The notes under the pieces were generated by a model, which was not told the origin of the DNA, made no database searches, and saw nothing but the letters and a program-made list of their open reading frames with translations. From Treponema socranskii subsp. buccale (GTDB taxonomy: Bacteria > Spirochaetota > Spirochaetia > Treponematales > Treponemataceae): a DNA stretch of 64,000 nt. The DNA is taken from the NCBI RefSeq assembly GCF_024181585.1, contig NZ_CP054258.1:992001-1056000 (forward strand), given 5' to 3'. Every line of letters begins with the position of its first letter. Position 1 is the stretch's first letter. Below, one piece after another: positions 55,808-63,356 of this stretch. The translations under genes and the position numbers were made by a program.

Positions 55808-57631
55808 ATGAATGATGCTAAAAGCGCTTGCCGCGTCGTGGTCGCTGCGGCGTTGAATCGATTTATCGCCGAAAAAAATCCGGATGCTTCCGCTGTCGCT
55901 TCGGAAACTTTGACGCTGCAAACTCCTCCCGATCCGGCTCTGGGCGATATCGGCGTTCCGATGTTCGCCTATGCAAAACTTCTCCGTCTCGCTCCTCCCG
56001 CGATCGCTCAAAGCGTCGTGCATATTATCAATTCCGAAACGTCGTTCGAAGGGATCTCCGTATCTTCCGTCGGCGAATTCCTTGCTGTGGGCCCTTACGT
56101 AAACGTCAAGCTCGATAAATCGTCGGCTTCTTTTGCGATCCTTTCGCGCATCGCCCGAGAGGGTATCGAGTACGGTTCGAAGAGCGACGACGGGAAAAAA
56201 ACTTTTGCCGGAAAGCGCGTTATGGTCGAATATTCCGGTCCGAATACGAATAAACCGCTCCATCTCGGTCACATGAGAAACGACGCGCTCGGTGAAAGCG
56301 TGAGCCGCATTTTGAAAAAAGCGGGCGCGGAAGTGTATAAGGTGAACATCATCAATAACCGCGGCATACATATCTGCAAATCGATGCTCGCGTATAAACT
56401 CTTTCACGAAGCCAATGGCGACACGCCCGAGTCGCTCGGTATAAAAGGCGATCACTTTGTCGGCCGGTGCTATGTCGAATTCGACGCGTATGCAAAAGAA
56501 CATCCCGAAGCCGTCGCCGATGCGGAAGCGATGCTGAGAGCGTGGGAAGCGGGAGACGAAAAAGTTCTCGCGCTTTGGAAAAAGATGAACGACTGGACGA
56601 TTTCGGGTATCGAAAAAACCTATGCGCGTACCGGCGTATCCTTCGACAAACTCTATTTCGAAAGCGAAACCTATCTCAAAGGCAAAGACGAAATCAAAGC
56701 GGGGCTTGAAAAGGGCATATTTTTCAAAGCGGACGACGGATCCGTGCGCATCGACGTGAGTGAAGTCGTCGGAGGCAAAGACGATCGCGAACACGAAAAA
56801 GTGCTGCTCAGAAAAGATGGCACGTCCGTCTACATGACGCAGGATATCGGCATGGCGATCAGCCGGCACGACGACTGGCCGTTCAACCGTCTCGTTTACG
56901 TCGTCGCAAGCGAGCAGATCTATCATTTTAAAGTGCTCTTTTATATATTGAAAAAACTCGGTTTCGATTGGGCGAACGATCTCTATCATTTAAGTTACGG
57001 TCTTGTCAATTTGCCGAGCGGCAGAATGAAAAGCAGAGAAGGAACGATAGTCGACGCCGACGATTTAATCGACGAACTCCATGCGGCATCTCTCAAAGAA
57101 ATTGAAGCGAAGGGCAGGGAAGAAGACGTCGGAGATGCGGACGATGTAGCGGAAAAGATTGCGCTCGCAGCCCTCCATTATTATTTATTGAATGTCGCAC
57201 CGGTTAAAGACATGCTCTTTAATCCCGAAGAGTCGCTGTCCTTTACCGGAAATACCGGCCCCTATCTGCAGTACATGGGTGCGCGCATCGCGTCGATTTT
57301 GCGGAAAGCGGAAGAAAGCGGCATCGCTCCCGATACAAGCGAAAAAGCCGTTTCGCTTCTCTCGTCTGAAAGCGAATGGGATTTAATAAAAAAACTCGGC
57401 GATTTTCCGTCCGTCGTCGCAAAAGCTGCGGAAGCGCTCGATCCGAGCATGGTCGCGCAGTATTTGTACGACGTAAGCAAAGCGTTCGGCAAATTCTATC
57501 AGCAATGCCCGATCCTCGCCGCGGAAAAAACGGAGCTCGTAAAAGGGCGCCTCTTCCTTGCCGAATGCACGCTCACCGTTTTAAAAAACGCGATGTATCT
57601 CGTGCTCGTGCCGTATTTGGAAAAGATGTAG
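55808..57631 (+). CDS. argS: Arginyl-tRNA synthetase
   Basis: This 607-residue class I synthetase has the HIGH motif in PLHLGHMRND (about residues 151-160) and GRMKSREG (about residue 405) in the KMSKS position. The C-terminal anticodon-binding domain is present (GPYLQYMGARIASILRK, about 488-504, then YLYDVSKAFGKFYQQCP). An Add-1-type N-terminal domain precedes the catalytic core. ATG 55808 (MNDAKSACR) is chosen over the in-frame ATG 55763 because a -10 lies just upstream; no Shine-Dalgarno is seen. Confidence 0.95.
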   Translation: MNDAKSACRVVVAAALNRFIAEKNPDASAVASETLTLQTPPDPALGDIGVPMFAYAKLLRLAPPAIAQSVVHIINSETSFEGISVSSVGEFLAVGPYVNVKLDKSSASFAILSRIAREGIEYGSKSDDGKKTFAGKRVMVEYSGPNTNKPLHLGHMRNDALGESVSRILKKAGAEVYKVNIINNRGIHICKSMLAYKLFHEANGDTPESLGIKGDHFVGRCYVEFDAYAKEHPEAVADAEAMLRAWEAGDEKVLALWKKMNDWTISGIEKTYARTGVSFDKLYFESETYLKGKDEIKAGLEKGIFFKADDGSVRIDVSEVVGGKDDREHEKVLLRKDGTSVYMTQDIGMAISRHDDWPFNRLVYVVASEQIYHFKVLFYILKKLGFDWANDLYHLSYGLVNLPSGRMKSREGTIVDADDLIDELHAASLKEIEAKGREEDVGDADDVAEKIALAALHYYLLNVAPVKDMLFNPEESLSFTGNTGPYLQYMGARIASILRKAEESGIAPDTSEKAVSLLSSESEWDLIKKLGDFPSVVAKAAEALDPSMVAQYLYDVSKAFGKFYQQCPILAAEKTELVKGRLFLAECTLTVLKNAMYLVLVPYLEKM

Positions 57632-58078
57632 AGGCGCGGGGCAGCGGAAGAGACATCGCCAACAGGGCGAACGTACCAAAAATGTACACCATAAAAAAAT
57701 CATATGAGTAAATAAAAAAGGCGGAACGCGAGGCAGCGGTACTGCCGCCGAGCCGCTCAGACCGAGGTTAAACGGGACGCTAAAATAGCGCGTTCCGTTT
57801 AACAGCAAGTTTGCTTCGCAAACTTGTGTATATACTAGTACGCTTTCGCGCACTAGCACGGCATTTTCGAAAATTGACATTTTCTGCAATGCCGTACTAC
57901 AAGGAATGGCAAGCAAACTTTTTTAAAAAAGTTTGCGCAGTCCGATTCCGATCACGGTCTGCCGCGGCGGACGGCAGGGCTGCTGCCGGGAGTGCAGCCG
58001 ACTTTTTACGTTACATACTATTTTTTAGAGAATATAGTTTTTGGTGCGGTTGCCCCGTGCATATATCGGCGCTTCAGC
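57632..58078. other. 447-bp non-coding, hairpin-rich intergenic block
   Basis: No supported gene lies here, between convergent argS and the dehydrogenase gene. Inverted repeats are dense: CGGAACGCG/CGCGTTCCG (57722-57730 with 57789-57797), CAAGTTTGC-TTC-GCAAACTTG (57806-57826), ACGGCATT/AATGCCGT (57858-57865 with 57888-57895), and a perfect 24-bp palindrome GCAAACTTTTTT/AAAAAAGTTTGC (57913-57936). Some must act as bidirectional terminators. The GTTTGC hairpin type is shared with 25259-25279. Confidence 0.6.
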
Positions 58079-58936
58079 CTAATAGCGTTTTATGAGTGAC
58101 TGCGTGCCGTCTTCGCCCAATCCTTCTTTTTCGAGCGCTTCGTAATTTTCGAGCACGTGCTCAAGCACTCCGAGATGCAGTCCCGCTTTTTTCGCTTCGT
58201 CGTCGGCAAGCTTCATGTCTTTAATAAAATGCTTGAGCTTAAAGCCCGGAGCGTAGTCGCCCGCGATGAGCTTCGGGCCGAACGCGTCGAGCTGCTTGCT
58301 CCCTGCCGCTCCCGTTGCAACCGATTTTAACAATACGTTCAAATCGAGCCCCTTCGCTTTCGCGTACGCAAACGCTTCGCACACGCCCGAAAGTGCGCCC
58401 GCGATCAGTATTTGATTCGCCATCTTCGCATGCTGACCGTTTCCCGCTTTGCCCTGATAATTGATATTCGTTCCCATCGCTTTGAAAAGCGGCATACACG
58501 CTTCGAAATCTTCTTTGTCTCCGCCTGCGAGAATGGAAAGCGTACCCGCTTTTGCACCCGTGTCGCCTCCGGTAACCGGCGCGTCGATCACGTGAAAGCC
58601 CTTCGCTTTTCCTTCGCGGTACAAACGTTCTGCAAGCGTCGGGCTCGTCGTCGTCATATCGATGAGATATGTTCCCTTTTTCGCGCTCGCCATAATTTTT
58701 CCGGGAGAAAAATACACGTCTTCGACGTCGGGCGGAAAGCCTACGATCGTGATAACCGCGTCGGAGTCTTTGACGCAGTCCGAAATGCTGTCGCAAAAGA
58801 CTGCGCCCTCGGAAATGACGTCTTCAACGTTTTGCTTATGCCGTGCGAATATGCGAAGATCGAATCCCGCTTTCATAAGATTGCGTACCATCGATTTTCC
58901 CATAATCCCGACGCCGATAAAACCGATTTTTTTCAT
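58079..58936 (-). CDS. NAD(P)-dependent beta-hydroxyacid dehydrogenase (GarR/MmsB-like)
   Basis: This encodes 285 residues. GFIGVGIMGKSMVRNLMKAG (residues about 5-24) is the dinucleotide fold, DAPVTGGDTGAKAGTL (about 118-133) the substrate-binding signature, and the catalytic lysine is in NGQHAKMANQI (about 165-175). Relatives reduce tartronate semialdehyde or oxidise 3-hydroxyisobutyrate; the sequence alone does not decide between these or a succinate-semialdehyde reductase-like role. AGGAGG precedes ATG 58936. No partner gene suggests a pathway. Confidence 0.88.
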   Translation of the reverse strand: MKKIGFIGVGIMGKSMVRNLMKAGFDLRIFARHKQNVEDVISEGAVFCDSISDCVKDSDAVITIVGFPPDVEDVYFSPGKIMASAKKGTYLIDMTTTSPTLAERLYREGKAKGFHVIDAPVTGGDTGAKAGTLSILAGGDKEDFEACMPLFKAMGTNINYQGKAGNGQHAKMANQILIAGALSGVCEAFAYAKAKGLDLNVLLKSVATGAAGSKQLDAFGPKLIAGDYAPGFKLKHFIKDMKLADDEAKKAGLHLGVLEHVLENYEALEKEGLGEDGTQSLIKRY

Positions 58937-58983
58937 ATCGTCGCTCCTCCTGTTTTTTATTGCGCGTTATGTTTTTTATTCTT

Positions 58984-60357
58984 TCAGATACTCTCCGAAA
59001 TGTGCATTACAAAACATATCCCAGCTTTTATGCCATTCGGGGGGAGTTTCCGTCCAGCCGGGAACATACGTATCCCTGATTTTATCGGGAGAATACCGGA
59101 ATAATACGTTGCCCAGTTCTTCAAGTCAAGCACTTCGATCGGAGAGTCGGGCGAGAAGGTAACGTATAATCCCTTTAAAGTTGACGGAAAATTCATATAT
59201 TGTACATCATTCGGAATATCCGCGCAAAAAGTCTCAAGCCCCTCCGGGAGCAGAATTGCGACGGTTTCATCCGGTATATCAATGTCATCCCATTCTACTT
59301 TTTCAGTTCCCTCCGGAAGAATAAAAACAGTGCGGTCATTTTTTCCGACCTTTGCGATATAATCAAGCACTTTTTGCCTTCGCCTGTTTGCAGAAGCCTT
59401 TATTTCTTCTTCCGTCCGCTCAATTTTGCGATTTTCGGAATAATAATCTTCAATCCGTTCCGCGATCAGCTCGGTATAGTCCTTTTCATCCCAATCCGAT
59501 GTATAGTTTTCTTCAATTTGTTCAAAGGAAGATCCGTAATCTTTTCCCAATGCGGTCCAATAATAGTTACTTTCAAACCAATTTATAGTCTCGTTACTGT
59601 CTATATCTTCATATTCGGGATATTCGGAATATGAAGTATACGGTGTTATCGTGCCGCCTCCGGGCATGGCCGATGCCCACGGGTCAGGCTTCCTGTATGA
59701 TTCTTTGTAAAAATGCATCATTATGTGATAGTTTTTTACTTTATAAGTTCCCTTAAACTTGTGATCCTTCCAATCGGATGATCCGTAATACCGTATCACC
59801 GTATCTCCGTCGAACCCATATCGAAAGCAGTCATTGACAATCCATTGCTCAAACAGCTTTCCTTGAACAAGCGATTTTGAGTTACCTTGTCTGTATATTT
59901 TTTCAACCTCGGATTTTAAAGAAGGAGCGGATGAAAAAAGCGGCTTCATATCGGAATCATTGAAAATATAGTTCGGTTTGGGGTAGCCGGCATAAATCGC
60001 ATAAAGCAGATATTCCTTTGCCTTTGAAAAATTTCCCGTCAGCGAATAACAGCACGCTATGTTGTAGAGCGAATAATAAAGCAGTTTTATCTCACCGATC
60101 TCATCGACCTGCAATCCGTAATCCGAAGATATTTGTTTTTTCTCTTCGTCTTTTAAATCATAAAAATAAGCAGAGTGTTTGAAAACTTCCGTATACTTTT
60201 TTATCGCGTCTTCATAATTTTTTTTATCGAAATAACTTTCAGCTTCGTCATAGTTTTTCTTTATTTTTTTATAATCGAAAGCGAAAATTGTCCCAAGTGC
60301 TGAAACGGATAAAATCAAAATTAAAAGAATTTTTTTTATTATTCCCCGACTTTTCAT
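58984..60357 (-). CDS. TPR-containing secreted protein, apparently frameshifted near its end
   Basis: This encodes 457 residues as read. Residues about 5-27 form a signal peptide (ILLILILSVSALGTIFA). TPR-like helices follow (about 30-120; YDEAESYFDKKNYEDAIKKY), then a tyrosine- and serine-rich region and a short strand-rich end (FILPEGTEKVEW). After about residue 415 the frame becomes unnatural. One extra base in the CCC run at 59112-59114 would let the adjacent frame continue with VPGWTETPPEWHK and stop at 58976. AGGAG lies 7 nt before ATG 60357. It is A+T rich relative to its neighbours. Function is unknown. Confidence 0.7.
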   Translation of the reverse strand: MKSRGIIKKILLILILSVSALGTIFAFDYKKIKKNYDEAESYFDKKNYEDAIKKYTEVFKHSAYFYDLKDEEKKQISSDYGLQVDEIGEIKLLYYSLYNIACCYSLTGNFSKAKEYLLYAIYAGYPKPNYIFNDSDMKPLFSSAPSLKSEVEKIYRQGNSKSLVQGKLFEQWIVNDCFRYGFDGDTVIRYYGSSDWKDHKFKGTYKVKNYHIMMHFYKESYRKPDPWASAMPGGGTITPYTSYSEYPEYEDIDSNETINWFESNYYWTALGKDYGSSFEQIEENYTSDWDEKDYTELIAERIEDYYSENRKIERTEEEIKASANRRRQKVLDYIAKVGKNDRTVFILPEGTEKVEWDDIDIPDETVAILLPEGLETFCADIPNDVQYMNFPSTLKGLYVTFSPDSPIEVLDLKNWATYYSGILPIKSGIRMFPAGRKLPPNGIKAGICFVMHISESI

Positions 60358-60449
60358 TTTTTTACTCCTGTAAGCAGGCGGCCTGTCACCCATATCATTG
60401 TTTTAAACCGCAACGCTGCTTGACCGTGTTATCGGCTTTGAAAAGGTTG

Positions 60450-61049
60450 TTATGTGTATGTCATATTTACGGACGAATCATATCCCTTTATTAATTTTGT
60501 AATTTCAGCAAATAATTTATTATATTTTCTACGATTGAAAGCATAAGATATTGATGATAAAATTAAAATTATTATTAATGATGAAAATGCTTCTGTAAGA
60601 AATGATTCAAAACTTGCCGTAAAGACAATAAATATATAAAGCATTAATGCCGGAAAACTGTATCCGGCATACCCTTTTATTTTAAGAGTTCTGTTTTCCG
60701 AATCAATACCGATTGTTCCATGAATATTTTCAAAATCATTCCGAAAAAAATTAATAGCAATCATTTTTTTTCGGAATGCAAAAGTATTCTCGTCCAATCT
60801 CTTTCCTTTATATTTTGAAAGACCTTTTACCGTATCCATAGTATCTATAAAATGAATAATTAGCTGTGATGTTTTATTTAAATCTGAAATTTCAATTTCT
60901 TTTGAGTAAATCGGAATTCCATATAAAAAATAATATCTGTTCCATGTTCCGGATAAAATAGTTTCAATTATTGCAATACTGAAAAGTAAAATTCCAAATA
61001 CTAAAATTATATTCATTCTTTTCTCTATAGCCGCAAGCGGACTATTCAT
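60450..61049 (-). CDS. Hypothetical membrane protein
   Basis: This encodes 199 residues. There are two hydrophobic regions, about residues 12-33 (NIILVFGILLFSIAIIETIL) and about 135-180 (ALMLYIFIVFTASFES, then SSLIIILILSSISYAF). About 100 residues between them probably face the periplasm, and the C-terminus is basic. ATG 61049 is preceded by GGAG and AAGG within 12 nt; upstream in-frame starts lack this. Base composition is strongly A+T rich for this genome, as in the gene at 58984, suggesting recent acquisition. No family is recognised. Confidence 0.65.
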   Translation of the reverse strand: MNSPLAAIEKRMNIILVFGILLFSIAIIETILSGTWNRYYFLYGIPIYSKEIEISDLNKTSQLIIHFIDTMDTVKGLSKYKGKRLDENTFAFRKKMIAINFFRNDFENIHGTIGIDSENRTLKIKGYAGYSFPALMLYIFIVFTASFESFLTEAFSSLIIILILSSISYAFNRRKYNKLFAEITKLIKGYDSSVNMTYT

Positions 61050-61182
61050 ATACGCCTTTTCTCCGTATTCTTTACTATACCACAACATCGCTCGAAAATA
61101 CAGCATTTTTGCCGAAACGGATTTCCGCCTCCCGCCGTTGCTCGCTTGTGCCGCCCGCTGCTGTCGCCGCCTGCCGTCCGCC

Positions 61183-61211
61183 TTGACAGAGCCGTTTTTT
61201 TATGCGATACT
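61183..61211 (+). promoter_or_regulatory. Promoter of the leuA leader
   Basis: Consensus TTGACA (61183-61188) and GATACT (61206-61211) are 17 bp apart. Expected transcription start is near 61218, about 160 nt before the leuA start codon. Confidence 0.6.
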
Positions 61212-61222
61212 TATTATATGAT

Positions 61223-61338
61223 ATATACGGCACTACTATATGCAAATGTTTTCTCGATTTGCCGACGGTAAAGGTGCTGTATATCGTTATCCTATAAATT
61301 ACAGACCTGTCGCTTCGGCGGCGGGTCTTTTTGTTTTT
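61223..61338 (+). terminator. leuA leader: stem-loop followed by an intrinsic terminator
   Basis: ATATACGGCAC (61223-61233) pairs with GTGCTGTATAT (61274-61284). An 11-bp terminator stem AGACCTGTCGC-TTCG-GCGGCGGGTCT (61303-61328) is followed by TTTTTGTTTTT. There is no plus-strand gene upstream that it could terminate, so it is either a leuA attenuator or the end of a small RNA of about 120 nt. TGCCGA (61260-61265) could compete for TCGGCG (61315-61320) in the stem. Confidence 0.65.
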
Positions 61339-61377
61339 AAATAACGGTGTGCGGCGCGATGCGCAAGGAGCAATACA

Positions 61378-63060
61378 ATGGCAGGAATGGATGCAAAAGG
61401 AAAGTACCGGCAGTTTCCGAAAATCGATATCGGAAAGCGCGAATGGCCGGATAAGCTTATCACAAAAGCGCCGGTGTGGTGTTCGGTCGATCTCCGCGAC
61501 GGCAATCAGGCGCTCGTCAATCCTATGGGCGTAGAGCAAAAGCTCGATTTTTTCGATCTACTCGTAAAGATCGGATTCAAAGAAATCGAAGTGGGATTTC
61601 CGTCCGCATCCGAAACGGAGTATGTGTTTTTACGCAGGCTTATCGAAGAAAACCGAGTACCCGAAGACGTAACGCTGCAAGTGCTCTGCCAGGCGCGTGA
61701 ACACCTTGTCAAAAAGACCTTCGCATCGCTGAAAGGTGCGCCGAAAGCGATTTTCCACATCTACAATTCGACGTCCCCCGCGCAGCGAAAATATACGTTC
61801 GGCATGACAAAGGCGCAGGTTACGCAGCTCGCCCTCGACGGCGTCAAGTGCGTACAGGACTGTCTTTCGGACGCGGGCGACACGCACATCCGCCTCGAAT
61901 ATTCGCCTGAAAGTTTTTCGACGACCGAAATCGAATACGCGGTCGAAATCTGCGAAGCGGTAAAAGAAGCGTGGGCGAAAACGACGAGTGATAAAATTAT
62001 TTTGAATTTGCCGACGACGGTCGAATGTGCGACGCCGAACATCTTCGCCGATCAAATCGAATATTTTTGCAAACACATTTCGAACCGCGAAAACGTCATC
62101 GTCAGTTTACACAATCACAACGACCGCGGAGAAGCCGTCGCTTCGTGCGAACTCGGCTTGCTTGCGGGAGCAGACAGAGTTGAAGGCACGCTTTTCGGAA
62201 ACGGCGAGCGCACGGGAAACCTCGACATCGTAAACGTCGCCCTCAATATGTATACGCAGGGCGTCGATCCCGCTCTCGATTTTACGCATATCGACAGCGT
62301 GCGCGAGCGCTACGAAGAGTTTACCGGCATGAGCGTCGGTCCCCGCGTGCCTTATGCGGGCGAACTCGTGTTTACCGCCTTTTCCGGTTCCCATCAGGAT
62401 GCGATTCGAAAAGGTATGGCTGCCCGAACTCGGGCAGGGGAGAGCGCTCTGTGGGATGTGCCCTATCTTCCGATCGATCCTCACGACATCGGAAGACAAT
62501 ACGAAGGCATCATCAGGATCAACAGTCAAAGCGGAAAAGGAGGTGCCGCCTTTATCCTCGAACAGGACTACGGCATCATGCTGCCCAAAGCGATGCATGC
62601 GGCTTTCGGCGATATCGTTAAAGTCGCTGCGGACGAAGCGCAGAGAGAACTCAAAAGCGAAGAGATATACGATATCTTTGCGAAGACATGGCTCAATAAA
62701 ACCTCTCCGCTTAAAATACTCGATTTGAACGAAACGCATCTCGACCGCGGTATCGAAAGCGACGGCGACGAGCAGGTTATGTGCCGCGCCGCAGTCGAAT
62801 GGAAGGGCGAAAAGTACACGATCGGCGCAAAGGGAAACGGTCCGCTCGACGCTTTCGTCAACGCGCTGAAATCGACACCGGTTCCGAAATTCAATATAAC
62901 ATCGTTCCACGAACACAGCATCGGACGCGGCAGCGATACGAGCGCTATGGCGTATGTGCAGATCACGACGGAAGACGGAAAGCAAGTGTGGGGTGCTGGC
63001 AGGAGCAGCAACGTCGGGCGTGCGGGAGTCACCGCCGTGGTAAGTGCGATAAATTTTTAA
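61378..63060 (+). CDS. leuA: 2-isopropylmalate synthase (type 2 LeuA)
   Basis: This 560-residue enzyme would condense acetyl-CoA with 2-oxoisovalerate, the first step of leucine synthesis. The HMGL-like barrel has SVDLRDGNQALVNPM (residues about 37-51) and the metal-binding HNHNDRGEAVAS (about 242-253), with GTLFGNGERTGN (about 266-277). The C-terminal regulatory domain (about 430-560; GAKGNGPLDAFVNAL) is present, so leucine feedback is possible. AAGGAG (61365-61370) precedes ATG 61378. No other leu gene lies in the window. Confidence 0.92.
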   Translation: MAGMDAKGKYRQFPKIDIGKREWPDKLITKAPVWCSVDLRDGNQALVNPMGVEQKLDFFDLLVKIGFKEIEVGFPSASETEYVFLRRLIEENRVPEDVTLQVLCQAREHLVKKTFASLKGAPKAIFHIYNSTSPAQRKYTFGMTKAQVTQLALDGVKCVQDCLSDAGDTHIRLEYSPESFSTTEIEYAVEICEAVKEAWAKTTSDKIILNLPTTVECATPNIFADQIEYFCKHISNRENVIVSLHNHNDRGEAVASCELGLLAGADRVEGTLFGNGERTGNLDIVNVALNMYTQGVDPALDFTHIDSVRERYEEFTGMSVGPRVPYAGELVFTAFSGSHQDAIRKGMAARTRAGESALWDVPYLPIDPHDIGRQYEGIIRINSQSGKGGAAFILEQDYGIMLPKAMHAAFGDIVKVAADEAQRELKSEEIYDIFAKTWLNKTSPLKILDLNETHLDRGIESDGDEQVMCRAAVEWKGEKYTIGAKGNGPLDAFVNALKSTPVPKFNITSFHEHSIGRGSDTSAMAYVQITTEDGKQVWGAGRSSNVGRAGVTAVVSAINF

Positions 63061-63078
63061 TAATTTTTTGCGAAAGAG

Positions 63079-63170
63079 GGGCTGTCTCAAAAGTCGGTTA
63101 CTTTCTCGACAGCCTGTCGAGTTTAAAATTAAGTCTTTATATTGTAATGACTTAATTTTAAACGTCGCAT
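63079..63170. repeat. Two-hairpin repeat, copy 2
   Basis: Hairpin 1 pairs GGGCTGTC (63079-63086) with GACAGCCT (63108-63115). Hairpin 2 is a perfect 15-bp stem, GTTTAAAATTAAGTC (63121-63135) with GACTTAATTTTAAAC (63149-63163). Layout and joining sequence match the copy at 45824-45911. It lies 18 bp after leuA. Confidence 0.75.
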
Positions 63171-63181
63171 AGTACATCAAG

Positions 63182-63217
63182 GGAGCTGTCCAAAAACTGA
63201 AGTTTTTGGACAGCTCC
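63182..63217. terminator. 17-bp perfect hairpin, probable terminator after leuA
   Basis: GGAGCTGTCCAAAAACT (63182-63198) and AGTTTTTGGACAGCTCC (63201-63217) are perfect complements with a 2-nt loop, followed by a pyrimidine-rich stretch. Its AGCTGTCC core resembles hairpin 1 of the repeat just upstream. The rest of the gap to metG has only a 13-bp direct repeat, ATACGTTCCGTCG (63287-63299 and 63302-63314). Confidence 0.65.
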
Positions 63218-63319
63218 TCTTTCGCCCTTTTTCTCTTCCAAACTTTCAGAATGTATGCTTGTTTCCGCTCAAGCAGACGTTCCTCGATACGTTCCGTCGA
63301 TATACGTTCCGTCGGGTAA

Positions 63320-63348
63320 TGTACAAAATCCTCCGTTCCGGCTATAAT
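63320..63348 (+). promoter_or_regulatory. metG promoter, probable leaderless start
   Basis: TGTACA (63320-63325) and a perfect TATAAT (63343-63348) are 17 bp apart. Eight bases separate the -10 from ATG 63357, giving a leader of about 2 nt and no Shine-Dalgarno. Confidence 0.6.
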
Positions 63349-63356
63349 AAAAAATT

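Noticed and set aside
61240-61344. A leucine leader peptide for attenuation of leuA
   Set aside because: The 34-codon frame holds a single Leu codon near its end and no Shine-Dalgarno, so classical leucine attenuation is not supported.
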